Source: Parapristionchus giblindavisi
Taxonomy: Eukaryota; Nematoda; Chromadorea; Rhabditida; Diplogasteridae
Assembly: GCA_943737045.1 (NCBI GenBank)
Contig: CALSFV010000226.1
Coordinates: 868,001 to 932,000 of the forward strand
Reading direction: 5' to 3'
Length of the DNA stretch: 64,000 bases
A program made the translations under genes and the position numbers. The notes below the pieces were generated by a model. The model did not search any database. It was not told the origin of the DNA and worked only from the letters and a program-made list of their open reading frames with translations. Position 1 is the first letter of the stretch. Each line of letters begins with the position of its first letter. Below, piece after piece: positions 22,414 to 33,932 of this stretch.

Positions 22414-23075
22414 GAAATGCGTTTTTAGAGAGATTTTTCTTGAAAAAGAATTTCAGAATTTTTTCAGAAATATATTTTCCGCACAACCCTGTTTCTGATG
22501 CTTGCGTATTGAACGCTATTTTTGAAGATTCTTCTCATATGCAATCAGCAATCCTATATTTTATTCCAAACTACGAAGATGGGACAAAAATCAACTGTTT
22601 GTTTAAATAGTAATGATCAACCGTACCTTTTCTCCTCTTGAGCACGGTGATTCTCGTCGACCTTGTTGTTGTATTGATTTCTCAAATCTTTCGCGAGCCA
22701 CCGGACCTCCTTAATATACATTGCTAGACTTTTGTTCATTACCAGGTAATAGTTTTTTTCTTCAATAGATCAGTTGCAGTAGATCCAACTCTAGATATAA
22801 TATATCCATCAATATCTTACCTCATGAAGAAGTTCCTTCATCTCTTCCCGGATTTCATCGAGGGTTACGGTATCCGTACCACTCGATAGATTGGAGATTA
22901 CGGTAACGCTCTTCTCGGATACGGTAGTCTGCGTCTCCCACGTTGTCTCTGGCGATTGCTGTTAAATAACACAGATAAAATATCGGAAAAAGTCTGATAA
23001 GGTTTAATAACAAAGATCAAAGATCAAGCTCACCTCCGGAAGCTCGACAACATCCCAATCTCTATTTGAGGACAT
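22181..23075 (-). CDS. First-cassette gene L5: compact intact member
   Basis: There are four exons: A 23075-23034 (MSSNRDWDVVELPE), B 22958-22821 (QSPETTWETQTTVSEK...), C 22709-22627 (EVRWLAKDLRNQYNNKVDEN...) and D 22343-22181. They join into 141 residues with no stop or frameshift, using GT donors and CAG, AAG and AAG acceptors, and there is no inserted element. This is the best reference copy of the family. Predicted features are a polar Thr/Ser/Val-rich region to about residue 50, a coiled coil at about 48-90, a Lys-rich stretch with LKIDDESS, a membrane segment at about 107-129 and a tail ending SGIKV. The last four codons (ATA AAA GTA TGA) overlap an AATAAA hexamer and a GTATGAG donor-like sequence. 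Exon B of L4 starts 304 bp downstream. The biochemical function is unknown. Confidence 0.75.
22356..22413. repeat. (ATT)n microsatellite before exon D of L5
   Basis: About 19 units, adjacent to the acceptor. Confidence 0.95.
23012..23026 (-). promoter_or_regulatory. Tandem TCF-like sites, intron 1 of L5
   Basis: CTTTGATCTTTGATC just inside the A-B intron, as in the other exon-A genes. Confidence 0.45.
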
Positions 23076-23556
23076 TATTGAAGAAGATGATCCTGTAGAT
23101 TAACGGTTTATTACAATTTAGACAGATTTTTTTGGTTATCTCAAAGGATGGAACAAATGTGAGGAATATAAGGAATGTGAGTAATGGAAGAAGAGGTCGA
23201 GTGAAAGGTAGAATTAAAGATGGGTAGAATGAGGTGGGAGGAGAAGGGGTGGAAAAGAGAGAGGGAGAGGGACGGGTAAGGAGAGGGAGAGTCGAGAAGA
23301 GGGTCTTGGGTCTTGCGCAGGCAGATGACCGGCCTCGCTCTCACACTTTTCCATGCTCTCTCGTCCTCTTTCACTCTGCACACTCTCACAGTGTCACACT
23401 CTCTTATTGGTATCGATCCTTTATGCTTTCTCTGGTCTCTCTCAAATTAGAGTATTCTATAACTCTATCTAATCTCACTTATTAACGATCTAATGAGTTC
23501 TGTAGATGACTTGTAGATTCAATAAGGAGAATGCGTAAAAATCGATTGAATATCGA
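23076..23556 (-). promoter_or_regulatory. 5' flank / probable promoter of L5
   Basis: On the gene strand this holds GA-rich runs, then pyrimidine-rich sequence and ACGGTTAATCTACAGG-like sequence before the ATG. The block recurs upstream of all exon-A genes and ends at ATTGATTAA, where a tRNA-like TTAA element begins. No clear TATA box is seen. Confidence 0.5.
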
Positions 23557-23560
23557 TTAA

Positions 23561-23870
23561 AGATGGAGGCCGTCGAATGTCTATGCAAATGCGTAATATA
23601 TCGGTTATGCTAGGGATACGTGATATGCAAGAAATTAGCATGGCCGCGCTGCATAGTTAGCGTAAAGTCGCGGGTTTGAAACCTATTGCCGATCTTTCCT
23701 ATTTTCAAAAATTTCGCGCCTTTCCCTGCACCATCATGCATGATTCAGTCATTATTCTATCGATTATTAAACTGAATTAGCATAAAATAATGTATGTATG
23801 GTACGTAGAATAACTTTTGCTGTTTCCGTCCTCACAGATTTTTAACGAAAACATTCGTGGATATTCTACC
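23561..23870. mobile_element. TTAA element with decayed tRNA-like core
   Basis: It begins AGATGGAGGCCGTCGAATG after TTAA. The A box is damaged and the B box reads GGTTTGAAACC. The right end is unclear. Confidence 0.65.
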
Positions 23871-24829
23871 CAATAATATTAATATATATTTACTGTTATA
23901 TAGGACAATGCATTTGAACATTTTTGTAATATCCACTCAGCGCATTTTGCCCATGTTTTTGCCAGTTCGAATTGAAATTGGGAATGTGTGAGAGCGTGCG
24001 AACTGCTACGGCCAATTAAACGACCTCTTGATTTTCTTATGAAAAGTTTTCTTGTGCCAAAATCAACGTTTGTTTGTGAAAGCTGTGCTATCTCAGATTT
24101 ATCTTTCAAAGTATCATAAATATTTTTAAAAAATCATTGAGTATCTGGATCAATAAAGTAGTGTGGATCCTAAGCAAAAGCAAACTTTAACTAAAGGAAT
24201 CCTGCCGATTATGAATGGTAACTGAGTCGATAGACTAATTAAATGGATCAAAAGAGCATAGGTCGAAAAGCAAACTCCGCACTTTTTATTTTTTATTTTT
24301 TGAAATCCCAACCGCATTTTGCAAAAACCAGACCGTATTTTGCAAATCTATAACATACATTTTCATTCCCTCGCAGTTCCACGATTGACCCACTATGTAT
24401 ACATATATTGCCCATTTTTCGGTTACTCTATGCGAAATAAAATTAAAAATGTCGATTTTTAAGCGAAAAATAACGAATATTCTGAATCAATCCACCCTAT
24501 TTCGAGAATGGATCCACTATATAAAACACGGTGAGGGCACCGAAAATGTATGATCTGTAACGTAGCTATTCGACCTATGCAATAAAGCAGAGCGGATCCA
24601 AAGCCTAAGCAGACCTTAACCAAAGAAACTCTTCTGATAACGAATAGTAAGAGAAAAACAAAAGAAATTAAAAGGATCAAGAACAAAACAAACAAAAGGG
24701 AGGTCGATAAAATTTCGCAACAACACACTTTTTCGTTTCGATAGTGTTACATTTTCCGATCTGCTAAAATTATTTTGGATCGAAAACAGGGTTGCGCGGA
24801 TAATATTTGTCGAAAAAAATTCAAATTGT
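23871..24829. other. No gene recognised
   Basis: AT-rich sequence. The 76- and 89-codon minus-strand frames at 23879-24109 and 24459-24728 lack exon signals or known motifs. Part of the text (AAGCAAACTTTAACTAAAGG near 24180) is repeated near 24605. Confidence 0.4.
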
Positions 24830-25434
24830 AGAATCTACATTCATTTGTATTTATTTTCTGGTTTCAATTTATTTATTCAATCAGCCGCCGTACCAATTCA
24901 TTTTTTTAAAACTTTTCTGAAGTCCATTTTTTTAATATTTTCTCTCTTCATTTTCCTTTGCTCTCTCGTTTTATCTCATTCATATTTTCGATAGACTTGG
25001 AACAGTGGCAGGAGCTGATTTTTTCGAACTACAAAATTTAGAAAAAAACAGATAGAATCCGCACTTCCGATCATAGGCTAAACATTAACGATAAAGTTCA
25101 AAGATCAATCATGCATGTTACTCATTATTAGGAAAATAACCAAAAAAACGAAAATGGGCGGAGTCAAGATTAACATTAAAATGAAATATTTCATAAAACT
25201 CTTCTCGAACTTCTTATAGGAACTTTTAAATGTGAGCACTTTGATTCTGATGGAGTGGATTAATAATATTATATTTTATCGGAATGAGAAGGCATTACAA
25301 AAGTAGATAAACTTCAATAATCGTACTTATCGTATTGAAAAAATAGATAAAGGTGAATAGTGTGAATATTACAACAAGGTTTGAATCAATAACAACAGTT
25401 GTATAACAACTGAAACGGCGAGATGATCTCATAC
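24830..25434. repeat. 3' flank of second-cassette unit L6
   Basis: The best kept copy of the flank, about 600 bp, also present at 10020, 17265 and 38570 and inverted at 33933. Confidence 0.8.
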
Positions 25435-25607
25435 TTATTTTCCGGACGAGCGACGATTTCCTTCTGACAATGAGACGATTCCGACAGGTATGACGACAAA
25501 GAAGATACAGAGTAGAATGACGTATGGAGCGTCAGCTCGCGACTTTTCCGCTTCTATTCGCTTCTCCTCCTGCTTGTGCGAAACGAGGGCACGTTTTCTG
25601 GAAGCAA

Positions 25608-25679
<72 letters not shown>

Positions 25680-25692
25680 GTTATTGTTATTA
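25608..25692. repeat. (ATT)n microsatellite before exon D of L6
   Basis: About 25 units with a few G interruptions at the far end. Confidence 0.95.
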
Positions 25693-25799
25693 AATCTGGT
25701 TCAGCACAACTCAAAGTCTATTCAAGAATGGACTCGACCATTCATCAATCGCTTGACGTAAGGGTATAAATTTGTGCGTGTAAACATAACATTTTCTCA

Positions 25800-26230
25800 C
25801 ATTGGTAAACGTGGTTTACATTTGCCTTATGCTCATACGCCGTAATGGCGTTACGTGTTATATTTCGTTACGTATGTGTCGGTGAAAATTTTGGTCGGTT
25901 TCGAGTGGAAAACCATGTTAGGCCATAGAATTACTGTAAAAGGTATCGGGCTACACGTGACGGGTTTGAAGGGGCGGCGGACGCGGTGAGAAAGGTCCGT
26001 GGCGTGAATTCGGGCAGCAACCAGCAACCCCAAATAGCCTACTCTAAAGATTACTCCTCGCATGAGTAGCAAGATGTAACACGTTACACTGGTACGGCGT
26101 AGGAGCGTAAGGCTAATGTAAATTTAAGTCGTAAATTGAATAAGTTTGAATTGACAGGGGTAATTTGGCGAACATCCCTCTTTTTCACTCTACCACGTTA
26201 CGCTGTTGAGGCAAATGTAAACGACACATA
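25800..26230. mobile_element. GTTTACATTTGCC foldback MITE
   Basis: Related to 12607-12870, here interrupted by a GC-rich stretch at about 25950-26045. Confidence 0.65.
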
Positions 26231-27693
26231 TTGAGGACATGAAATGCGATAAGTAAATCGAAGTCGTAAATTGAATAAGATTGAATTGAAGGTTAAAAAT
26301 ATGACGTGCGTCCCTATTATTCACTCGACCTCTTCATGCCTTCAAGCCTCCCAGAGACCGGAATTTATGTATTGTGGCGAAAAATACGTCCGAAACATGA
26401 AAATTTAACGACGCCCATACGTCCTCAGCAAAAATGATCAAACATCTTCCATTTTGAAGACCTATCGAATGGAATATGTGTCATCTCGATGTCTGTGATT
26501 GACTAAACAAACTTTCCGAGAGCATTTTTTTACTCTCTTTAGATAGAGTTCTCAACATTCTGATCAGACTTGCGTTTTCCCGACACACTTTCGGAAAAAT
26601 CGGAAAAATTCAGAAAAACCGGAAACTCAGAAAAATAAATGCTCTATACAGGCATATGACATATTTAAACATACAACATTTGAAAATTTTCTTTAATCAT
26701 TTTTGTCCGTCCGGTCTTATTTATGATCCATGATGCGTCAATAATGATCAACAATCACATATATAGCGTTGTTATTCCTAAAGGCGGACTTTCAACTCCT
26801 AGGATACTAAGCTCCACTTTGTTCATTTATTTCTTTCTAGGTGAATTTTTTGCGAACTTTATTTTCCGTAGAACCCTGTTTCTGATGCTTGCGTATTGAA
26901 CGCTTTTTGACTATTCTGCTCATATGCAATCAGCAAACATATATTTTGTTACAAACTACGAAGATGAGACAGAAATCAAATTTTTGTTTAAATAGTAACG
27001 ATCAACCGTACATTGTCTCCTCTTGAACGCTGAAATTCTCGCCGACCTTGTTGTTGTATTGATTTCTTAACTCCTCCGTGAGCGCCCTGACTTCCTTAAT
27101 ATACATTGCTAGACTTTTGTTCATTACCAGGTAATGGTTTTTTTAAAATCAGTTGTAGTAGATCCAGCTCTAGATATAATATATCCATCAATATCTTACC
27201 TCATGAAGAAGTTTCTTCATCTTCTCCTGGATTTCATCGAGTGTTACGTTATCCACCCCAGTCGATACGTTCGAGATTACGGTAGCGCTCTAAATTGTTA
27301 TTATTATTACATTCTCGGATCACTGTCGGTTGCTGTTAAGGAACACAGATAAAATATCAGATCGAGGGATAGGTTGAATGAGAGATGAGAGTTGTAGAAT
27401 AAGGGGGGAGAGAAGGGGTGGTTTAGCGCAGACCGAATACAGGTCTCAATGCTCTCTCACTTTTCCATGCTCTCTCGTGAGCTTCCTCTCTACGCACGCT
27501 GACTTTGTCACACTCTATAACTTTTTGCATCTCTATCTCATCATTCTCTCACTTTATTACACTCTCTCATTGGTCGACCCTTTATGGTTTCTTTTTTTCT
27601 GGTCTCTCTCAAATTAGATTTCAAATTAGATAACAACAAGATTTGAATCAATAAAAACAACAGTTGCATAACAACTGAAAAGGTGAGAACATC

Positions 27694-27912
27694 TCATACC
27701 TTTATTTCGGATGGCTGACGATTTCCTTCACAGAGAATGGTTACGACTGTGATTAGAATGAAGAATAGACAGGAACCGAGAAATATGTTAAAGTTAATTT
27801 CTTGTTGTTTTTTTCTTCTGGACTCATCGTCGATCTTGAGCGAGGCGAGGACACGTTTTCTGGAAGAAAATTATTATTCTTATTACTATTCTTATTACTA
27901 TTATTATTACTA

Positions 27913-27977
<65 letters not shown>

Positions 27978-28499
27978 CAATAAAGAATAAACAATCATAT
28001 GCAATAAACAATCATAAATTTTGTTCTAAACTACGAAGATGAGACAAAAAATCAAATATTTGTTCAAACAGTAACGATCAACAGTACATTGTCTCCTCTT
28101 GAGCGTTTCTTAACTCCTCCTTGAGCCCCCGGACTTCCTGAATATACATTGCTAGACTTGTGTTCCTTATCAGGTAATAGTATTTTCCACAGATCAGTTG
28201 CAGTAAATCCAGTTCTAGATATAATATATCCATCAATATCTTACCTCGTGAAGAAGTTCCTTCATCTCTTCCCGGATTTTATCGATGGTTACGGTATCCG
28301 TACCACTCGATACGTTCGAGATTACGGTAGCACTCTTCTCGGATACGGTAGTCTGCATCTCTGACGTAGTCACTGGCGGTTGCTGTTAAAGGACACATAT
28401 AAATTATCAGTAAAAGTCTAATAAAGTCTAATAACAAAGATCAAAGATGAAGGTCACCTCTGGAAGCTCGACAAGATCCCAATCTCTATTTAAGGACAT
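27694..28499 (-). CDS. First-cassette gene L7: short intact member
   Basis: The exons are A 28499-28458 (MSLNRDWDLVELPE), B 28382-28245 (QPPVTTSEMQTTVSEK...), C 28137-28088 (EVRGLKEELRNAQEET) and D 27859-27694. They join to 131 residues without a stop. Exon C is 33 bp shorter than usual, an in-frame loss of 11 codons, so the coiled coil is short. The C acceptor is TTCAG. D reads KRVLASLKIDDESRRKKQQE, then a membrane segment at about 101-119, ending SEIKV with AAG before GTATGAG, a near-consensus donor. It is the head-to-head partner of L8, with facing 5' flanks. Confidence 0.72.
27869..27976. repeat. (ATT)n microsatellite before exon D of L7
   Basis: About 35 units with interruptions near the splice-site end. 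Confidence 0.95.
28436..28449 (-). promoter_or_regulatory. TCF-like sites, intron 1 of L7
   Basis: ATCTTTGATCTTTG near the donor, with one base changed in the first unit. Confidence 0.4.
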
Positions 28500-29008
28500 T
28501 ATTGATTATTGACCTGTAGATTAACGGTTTATTATAATTTAGACAGATTTTTTTGACTATCTCAAAGGATGGAACAAATGTGAGGAATATAAGGAATGTG
28601 AGTAATGAAAGGAGAGGTCGAGTGATAGGTGAAATGAAAGATTCGTAGAATGAGGTGGGAGGAGAAAGGGTGGAAAAGAGAGAGGGAGAAAGCCGAGAAG
28701 AGGGACTTGGGTCCTGCGCGGACAGATGACCGGCCTCACTCTCTCACTTTTCCATTCTCTCTCGTCCTCTTCCTCTCTGCACACTCTCACTTGGTCACAC
28801 TCTATAACTTTCTGCACCTCTCTCTCTTCAATCTCTCACTTTGACACACTCTCTCATTGGTATCGACCCTTTATGCTTTCTCTCTCTGGTCTCTCTCAAA
28901 TTAGAGTAGTCTATAACTCTATCTAATCTCACTTATTAACGATCTAATGAGTCCTGTATATGACTTGTAGATTCAATAAGGAAAATGCAAAAATCGATTG
29001 AATATTGA
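28500..29008 (-). promoter_or_regulatory. 5' flank of L7
   Basis: Same block as 23076-23556, and inverted to 30107-30627. Confidence 0.5.
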
Positions 29009-29012
29009 TTAA

Positions 29013-30102
29013 AGATAGAGGCCCTCGAATGTCTATGCAAATGTGTAATATATCGGTAATGCAAGGGATAAGTGATATGCAAGAAATATGCATGGCCGCG
29101 CTGCCTAGGTAGCGTAAAGTCGATTGTTCGAATCCTATTGCCGATTTTTCCAACATTTTTTTCAACCGATTATGTCCAGTATTTCATGGATTATTTTGAG
29201 AGTGTTTACACGTGTTTTACACAACAAATTACCAGGGTGAACTCGTACGGTGAAATTAATTTCGAATTTATCAAGTCACAAAAGTGATATTTTCGTTTTC
29301 TTCGATTTCTTCTTAATTTTTTCACTCATTTCGCTACCTATGTGTGTTTATCGTTTTAAAACTATGACACGGCATCCTGGGAGCAAGAATCTACCGATAT
29401 ATCCGAGCAAGAATCAATTCGTCGTGTACGTTAGAAGAGGCTCACGTTAGTTCGAAATGCGAGAGAGATGGGAATAGCGGGGTAAAAGAGATGATTAGTC
29501 GACTTTTTGCCATAACTGTGGTGCGCTGTATGGTGTGTTTTCACAATGTCAAAATAATGAGACGGTAGTTCATTAGTCACAGCGGCGGAGAGTGTGACAG
29601 AGAGAATCATTTGATGCCATTTCGCACACACACCCTCTCTAATGCAGCCCACCAAACCCGCCTGGCATCCGCTTACACCCTCCCTCAGCAGGTCCGGCTG
29701 TTTGTTTCAACTATCCAAAAGGTCATCAAAACTTCAATCTATGCTCATACAATGAAGAGCACTAATGGACGTGTAAAACACGTAAAAACACAGTCAATGT
29801 AATCCATGAAAAGCTGAACGTAATCGGTTGAGTTTGAAGAAAAGTTATGACGAATAAAGTAAAAGTGGATAGACTTAAGCATTCCACTGTATACTGATCA
29901 TGTGACTAGATTATGCGGTAAAGTACATAAGTATATAAGTATACCTAAGCACTCGAACAAAAAAATTTTTGGTCAAAATAATTTTTTGTCCCAGATCTGA
30001 TGCCAACGAAGAGATGAATGGATATGCTAATTTCTTGAATATCACTCATCCATAGTATAACCGATATATTACGCATTTGCATAGACATTCGGGCCTCCAT
30101 CT
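29013..30102. mobile_element. TTAA element between divergent genes L7 and L8
   Basis: It is flanked by TTAA at 29009-29012 and 30103-30106 with inverted ends (AGATAGAGGCCCTCGAATG and inverse). Its left end has the decayed tRNA-like core. A second inverted-repeat element (about 29150-29860, arms with AACCGATTATG / CGTAATCGGTT) fills the middle and is related to 4010-4270. The flanks on both sides are inverted copies of each other. Confidence 0.75.
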
Positions 30103-30106
30103 TTAA

Positions 30107-30627
30107 TCAATATTCAATCGATTTTTGCATTATCCTTATTGAATCTACAAGTCATATACAGTACTCATTAGATCGTTAATAAGTGAGATTAGATGGAGTT
30201 ATAGACTACTCTAATTTGAGAGAGAACAGAGAGAGAAAGCATAAAGGGTCGATACCAATGAGAGAGTGTGTCAAAGTGAGAGATTGAAGACAGAGAGGTG
30301 CAGAAAGTTATAGAGCGTGTCCAAGTGAGAGTGTGCAGAGAGGAAGAGGACGAGAGAGAATGAAAAAGTGAGAGAGTGAGGCCGGTCATCTGTCTGCGCA
30401 AGACCCAAGACCCTCTTCTCGGCTCTCTCCCTCTCCTTATCCGTACTCTCCCTCTTTGTTTTCCTCCCACCTCATTCTACGAATCTTTCATTCTACCTAT
30501 CACTCGACCTCTCCTTTCATTGCTCACATTCCTTTTATTCCTCACATTTGTTCCATCCTTTAAGATAATCAAAAAATCTGTCTAAATTATAATACACCGT
30601 AAATCTACAGGTTCATTTTCATCAATA
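30107..30627 (+). promoter_or_regulatory. 5' flank of L8
   Basis: GA-rich then pyrimidine-rich block on the gene strand, the mirror of 28500-29008. Confidence 0.5.
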
Positions 30628-32102
30628 ATGTCCTTAAATAGAGATTGGGATCTTGTCGAGTTTCCGGAGGTGACCTAGATCTTTGATCTTTGTTATTAGA
30701 CTTTATTAGATTTTTTTCTGATAATTTATCTGTGTCCTTTAACAGCAACCGCCAGTGACTACGTCGGAAAGGCAGACTACCGTATCCGAGAAGAGTGCTA
30801 CCGTAATCTCGAACGTATCGAGTGGTACGGATACCGTAACCCGCGATGAGATCGAGGAGAAGATGAGAGAACTACAGGAGGTAAGATATTGATCGATATG
30901 TTATATCTAGAGCAGGATTTACTGCAACTTATTTAAAAAAACAATTACCTGGTATTGAACAAAAGTCTAGGAATGTATTTTAAGGCAAACCGGAAGCTCT
31001 CAGAGGATCATAACAAGTTGGAAAAAGAATACAACAGTTTGGACGACGATTGGAACAGCCTGGTCTACGAGAATCGTGCTCGAGAGGAGAAAAGGTACTA
31101 ATTAAACATTTTCGCTTTTATTTTTCTTCCTTGATTCTCGCCTCATCTTCGTAGTATGTAATAAAATATATGATTGTTTATTGCAGATGAGCAGAATAGT
31201 CAAAAATAGCTTTCACACGGCGGTTCAATAACAGTAATTAAAGAAGGGGACCCACGAGTTTTTTCGTGACTAAACTGGCCAGACAGAACTATTGATCACA
31301 TCTCCTTGTAAACAAAAACAATTTTCTCTAAAATTTTAGATGCCCCAGAATACCGTAATTCGGACTTAAAGTTCATTGATATGCCCAGGGAAAGGCGCGA
31401 GTTTTTGAAATTGTATAGAAAATTGCAAACGGGAATCGAACCCGTGTGGCGCGGTTACAAGCGCTGACTACTAACCACTGAGCCACACGCTCTACGCAGT
31501 CAAATCTAATAGAGAACAGAATGTCACTTCCTATGTCCCACGTTCTTCATGTCAATAGCGCAGCCCAAATCTCGTGGGTCCCCTTCTTTAAGAACGACTC
31601 TGGATTTTTCAAACCTATTGCAAAATTGGCCAAAAAAGTCTTAACACGAAAATTCAAATGAGATATACGACTTGATTGGGCGCGTTGCGGCAACGCGCAG
31701 CGGCTGCTCGCCATAGGAGCGCTTCTGACTGCAGCTATCACCGAGTTTTGCGAGCTAGGTAACATGCCGAAATGGCTTAGTGATTAGAAATTTTGTTTAG
31801 CGATCCGAACTCCGTAGGTTCGAATCCCAACCGGTGCAAATCAACTTTGCCGATTTTTTAAAGTGCGGGAGGATTCAAGACAAAGTTAAATGTAGGGATT
31901 TTTTCTCCAATTTCTTTACAGAAAGCGTGCATCGCTCAAGATCGACGATGAAACCAGAAGAAAGAAGCAAAAAGAAAACTATGGATTTCTCGCTTTCAGT
32001 CTCCTAATTTTCGCCGCAATCGGAATCATTTTCTTTGGAGGAAATCAGCCATCCGGATTAAAAGTATCTTTTCAGTTGTTATACAACTATTGTTTTTATT
32101 GA
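30628..32102 (+). CDS. First-cassette gene L8, plus strand, with altered 3' end
   Basis: The exons are A 30628-30669 (MSLNRDWDLVEFPE), B 30746-30880 (QPPVTTSERQTTVSEK...), C 30985-31094 (36 codons plus 2 nt, the longest C, ANRKLSEDHNKLEKEYNSLD...) and D 31922-32102. They join to 155 residues. D reads KRASLKIDDETRRKKQKE, then a membrane segment at about 118-134 and QPSGLKV. A 4 bp loss removed the usual TGA after GTA, so the frame adds about 11 codons before TGA at 32100-32102. D has an ordinary TTTCTTTACAG acceptor and no microsatellite. The C-D intron holds a TTAA element at 31242-31587. Confidence 0.68.
30678..30692 (+). promoter_or_regulatory. Tandem TCF-like sites, intron 1 of L8
   Basis: GATCTTTGATCTTTG starts 8 nt after the exon A donor. 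Confidence 0.45.
31242..31587. mobile_element. Full-length TTAA element with tRNA-like core
   Basis: 346 bp, flanked by TTAA at 31238-31241 and 31588-31591, with ends AGAAGGGGACCCACGAG. It is the intact form of the element whose right half is at about 5830-6849. Confidence 0.85.
31422..31491 (-). other. tRNA-like module with perfect A and B boxes
   Basis: On the minus strand, TGGCTCAGTGG and GGTTCGATTCC lie at tRNA spacing. The ends cannot form a normal acceptor stem, so it is better seen as a tRNA-derived core of the element than as a tRNA gene. Confidence 0.6.
31768..31842 (+). other. tRNA-like module
   Basis: A box-like TGGCTTAGTGA and perfect B box GGTTCGAATCC, in the C-D intron of L8. 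It differs from the other tRNA-like cores. Confidence 0.5.
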
Positions 32103-32414
32103 TTAAAATCTTGTTGTTATCTAATTTGAAATCTAATTTGAGAGAGACCAGAGAAAGAAAGCATAAAGGGTCGAGCAGTGAGAGAGTGTGCATAGAGGAA
32201 GATGACGATAGAGCATGGAAAAGTGAGAGAGCATCGAGACCTGTATTCCTGCACAAAACCACAGGCCAGTCTTCTCGGCCTATCCCTCTCCTTACCCAAT
32301 CACCCCCTCCCTCTTCCTTTTTTATCCACATCTTCTCTCCCCTCTCATTCTACAACGCTCATCTCTCATTCAACATATCCCTCGCCCTGATAATTTATCT
32401 GCGTTCCTTAACAG
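32103..32414 (+). other. Spacer between cassettes L8 and L9
   Basis: A GA-rich block is followed by a TTCCTTAACAG acceptor. It could be an intron of about 330 nt if D of L8 is spliced to B of L9, or intergenic DNA. Confidence 0.5.
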
Positions 32415-33049
32415 CAACCGACATTGACTACGTCGGAAAAGCAGGCTACCGTATACTAGAATGTAATAATAATAATAATTTAGAACTCTACCGTAATCTC
32501 GAACGCATCGACTGGGGTGGATACAGTAACTCTAGATGAAATCCGTAAGGAGATGAAGGAACTTCTTCATGAGGTAAGATATTATTGGACATATTATATC
32601 TAGAGCTGGATTTACTGCAACTGATCTATAAAAAAAAACTACTACCTGGCAATGAAAAAAAGTCTAGCAATCTATATTAAGGAAGTCCGGGCACTCACGG
32701 AGGAGTTAAGAAATCAATATAACAGCAAGGCCGGCGAGAATTTCAGCGTTCAAGAAGAGGCAATGTACGGTTGATCGTTACTATTTAAACAAAAATTTGT
32801 TTGTTTGTCTCATCTTCGTAGTTTGTAACAAAATATATGTTTGCTGATTGCATATGAGCAGAATAGTCAAAAAGCGTTCAATACGCAAGCATCAGAAACA
32901 GGGTTCTGCGAAAAATAGATTTCGGAAAAATTCGGAAAACATTTTTCAGGAAAAAAAGTCGCCTAGAAACAAATAAGTGAACAAAGCTTAGTGTCCTAGG
33001 AGTGGAATGCCCACGTTTAGGAACAACAGATATATTATAGAATTACAAA

Positions 33050-33270
33050 ACTTTGGATTGTGTTGGGTCTCGAGTGGAAATCCCCAAAGATTAATTCGTA
33101 CACGGTAATAATGGTTGACTACCGCAACATTTTACAGTAATTCTATGGCCTATCAGGGTTTTCCACTCGAAACCAACCAAAATTTTCGCCGACACATACG
33201 TAACGAAATGTAACACGTTACGCCGTTATGGCGTAGGCTCATAATGCAAATGTAAACTACGTATGACAAT
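33050..33270. mobile_element. GTTTACATTTGC foldback MITE
   Basis: Inverted relative of 12607-12870. Confidence 0.65.
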
Positions 33271-33738
33271 GTGAGAAAATGTTTTGCTTACTAGCACAAA
33301 CTTTTACCATTGCACCTAGCGATTGATGAATGGTCATCCTAGTATATTGCATAAATCGTGCCATAGGTAATTTGTTATGGATTTACATAAGCAATCGCGG
33401 CCCTCCAACTTTAACAATGAAATATCCAAACGTGGCGCCCTCGCGCTCTCAGCAAAAATGGCCAATATTAAAACATTTTGTATTTTGTAGACGTATCGGA
33501 TACCTTCTGTCACATCTCGAAGTCCGGGACCGTCTATACATAGTTTCCTTGATAACAAATGCGTTGCTTATCCATTTGCTTAGATAGCTTATAGTTAAGA
33601 ATACCATATGTTTAGAGAAGAAATTCGTATATTTAAGATATAGGGTGATGTAAACAATAAATTGTGGCAAACTTGGGATATGCTTAAATAGATGGTAGAG
33701 GTGCTCGTCCATAAACAGTTGTGCTGGACCAGATAAGC

Positions 33739-33758
33739 AATAATAATAATAATAATAA
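33739..33758 (+). repeat. (AAT)n microsatellite before exon D of L9
   Basis: About 7 units, the shortest of the set, 17 nt from the acceptor. Confidence 0.9.
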
Positions 33759-33932
33759 CAATGACTTCCTTCCAGAAAACGTGCCCTCGTATCACATAAG
33801 CAGGACGAGAAGCGAAAAGAAGAAGAGGAGAACCGAGCTGCCGCTCCATACATCTTTCTCTTCCTGATCTTCTTCTTTGGCCTCATGTTTGTTTACGCAT
33901 GGTATGATGAACAAAAAAGAAGAAAAGTATGA

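Larger units (their letters stand above)
25435..27332 (-). pseudogene. Second-cassette copy L6, frameshifted in exon B
   Basis: The exons are B 27332-27200, C2 27094-27012 (EVRALTEELRNQYNNKVGEN...) and D 25597-25435. D reads KRALVSHKQEEKRIEAEKSR, then a membrane segment (PYVILLCIFFVVIPVGIVSL) and an early stop. Exon B has lost about 26 bp and carries the 21 bp GT...TTTAG insertion, so its frame is broken. C1 is absent. The intron before D holds the foldback at 25800-26230 and other repeats. It is the inverted counterpart of L9 at 32415-33932. Confidence 0.65.
32415..33932 (+). pseudogene. Second-cassette copy L9, plus strand
   Basis: The exons are B 32415-32573 (QPTLTTSEKQATV then TAC TAG), C2 32682-32764 (EVRALTEELRNQYNSKAGEN...) and D 33776-33932. 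D is intact: KRALVSHKQDEKRKEEEE, PYIFLFLIFFFGLMFVYAW membrane segment, then EQKRRKV and TGA. Exon B keeps a good CAG acceptor but has an in-frame TAG just before the 21 bp insertion, so removing the insertion would not rescue it. No exon A. The intron before D holds the foldback at 33050-33270 and an (AAT)7 tract. Confidence 0.65.

Noticed and set aside
31422..31491. Functional tRNA gene
   Set aside because: A and B boxes are perfect but no 7 bp acceptor stem can be paired, and the module recurs inside mobile elements. It was listed as tRNA-like.
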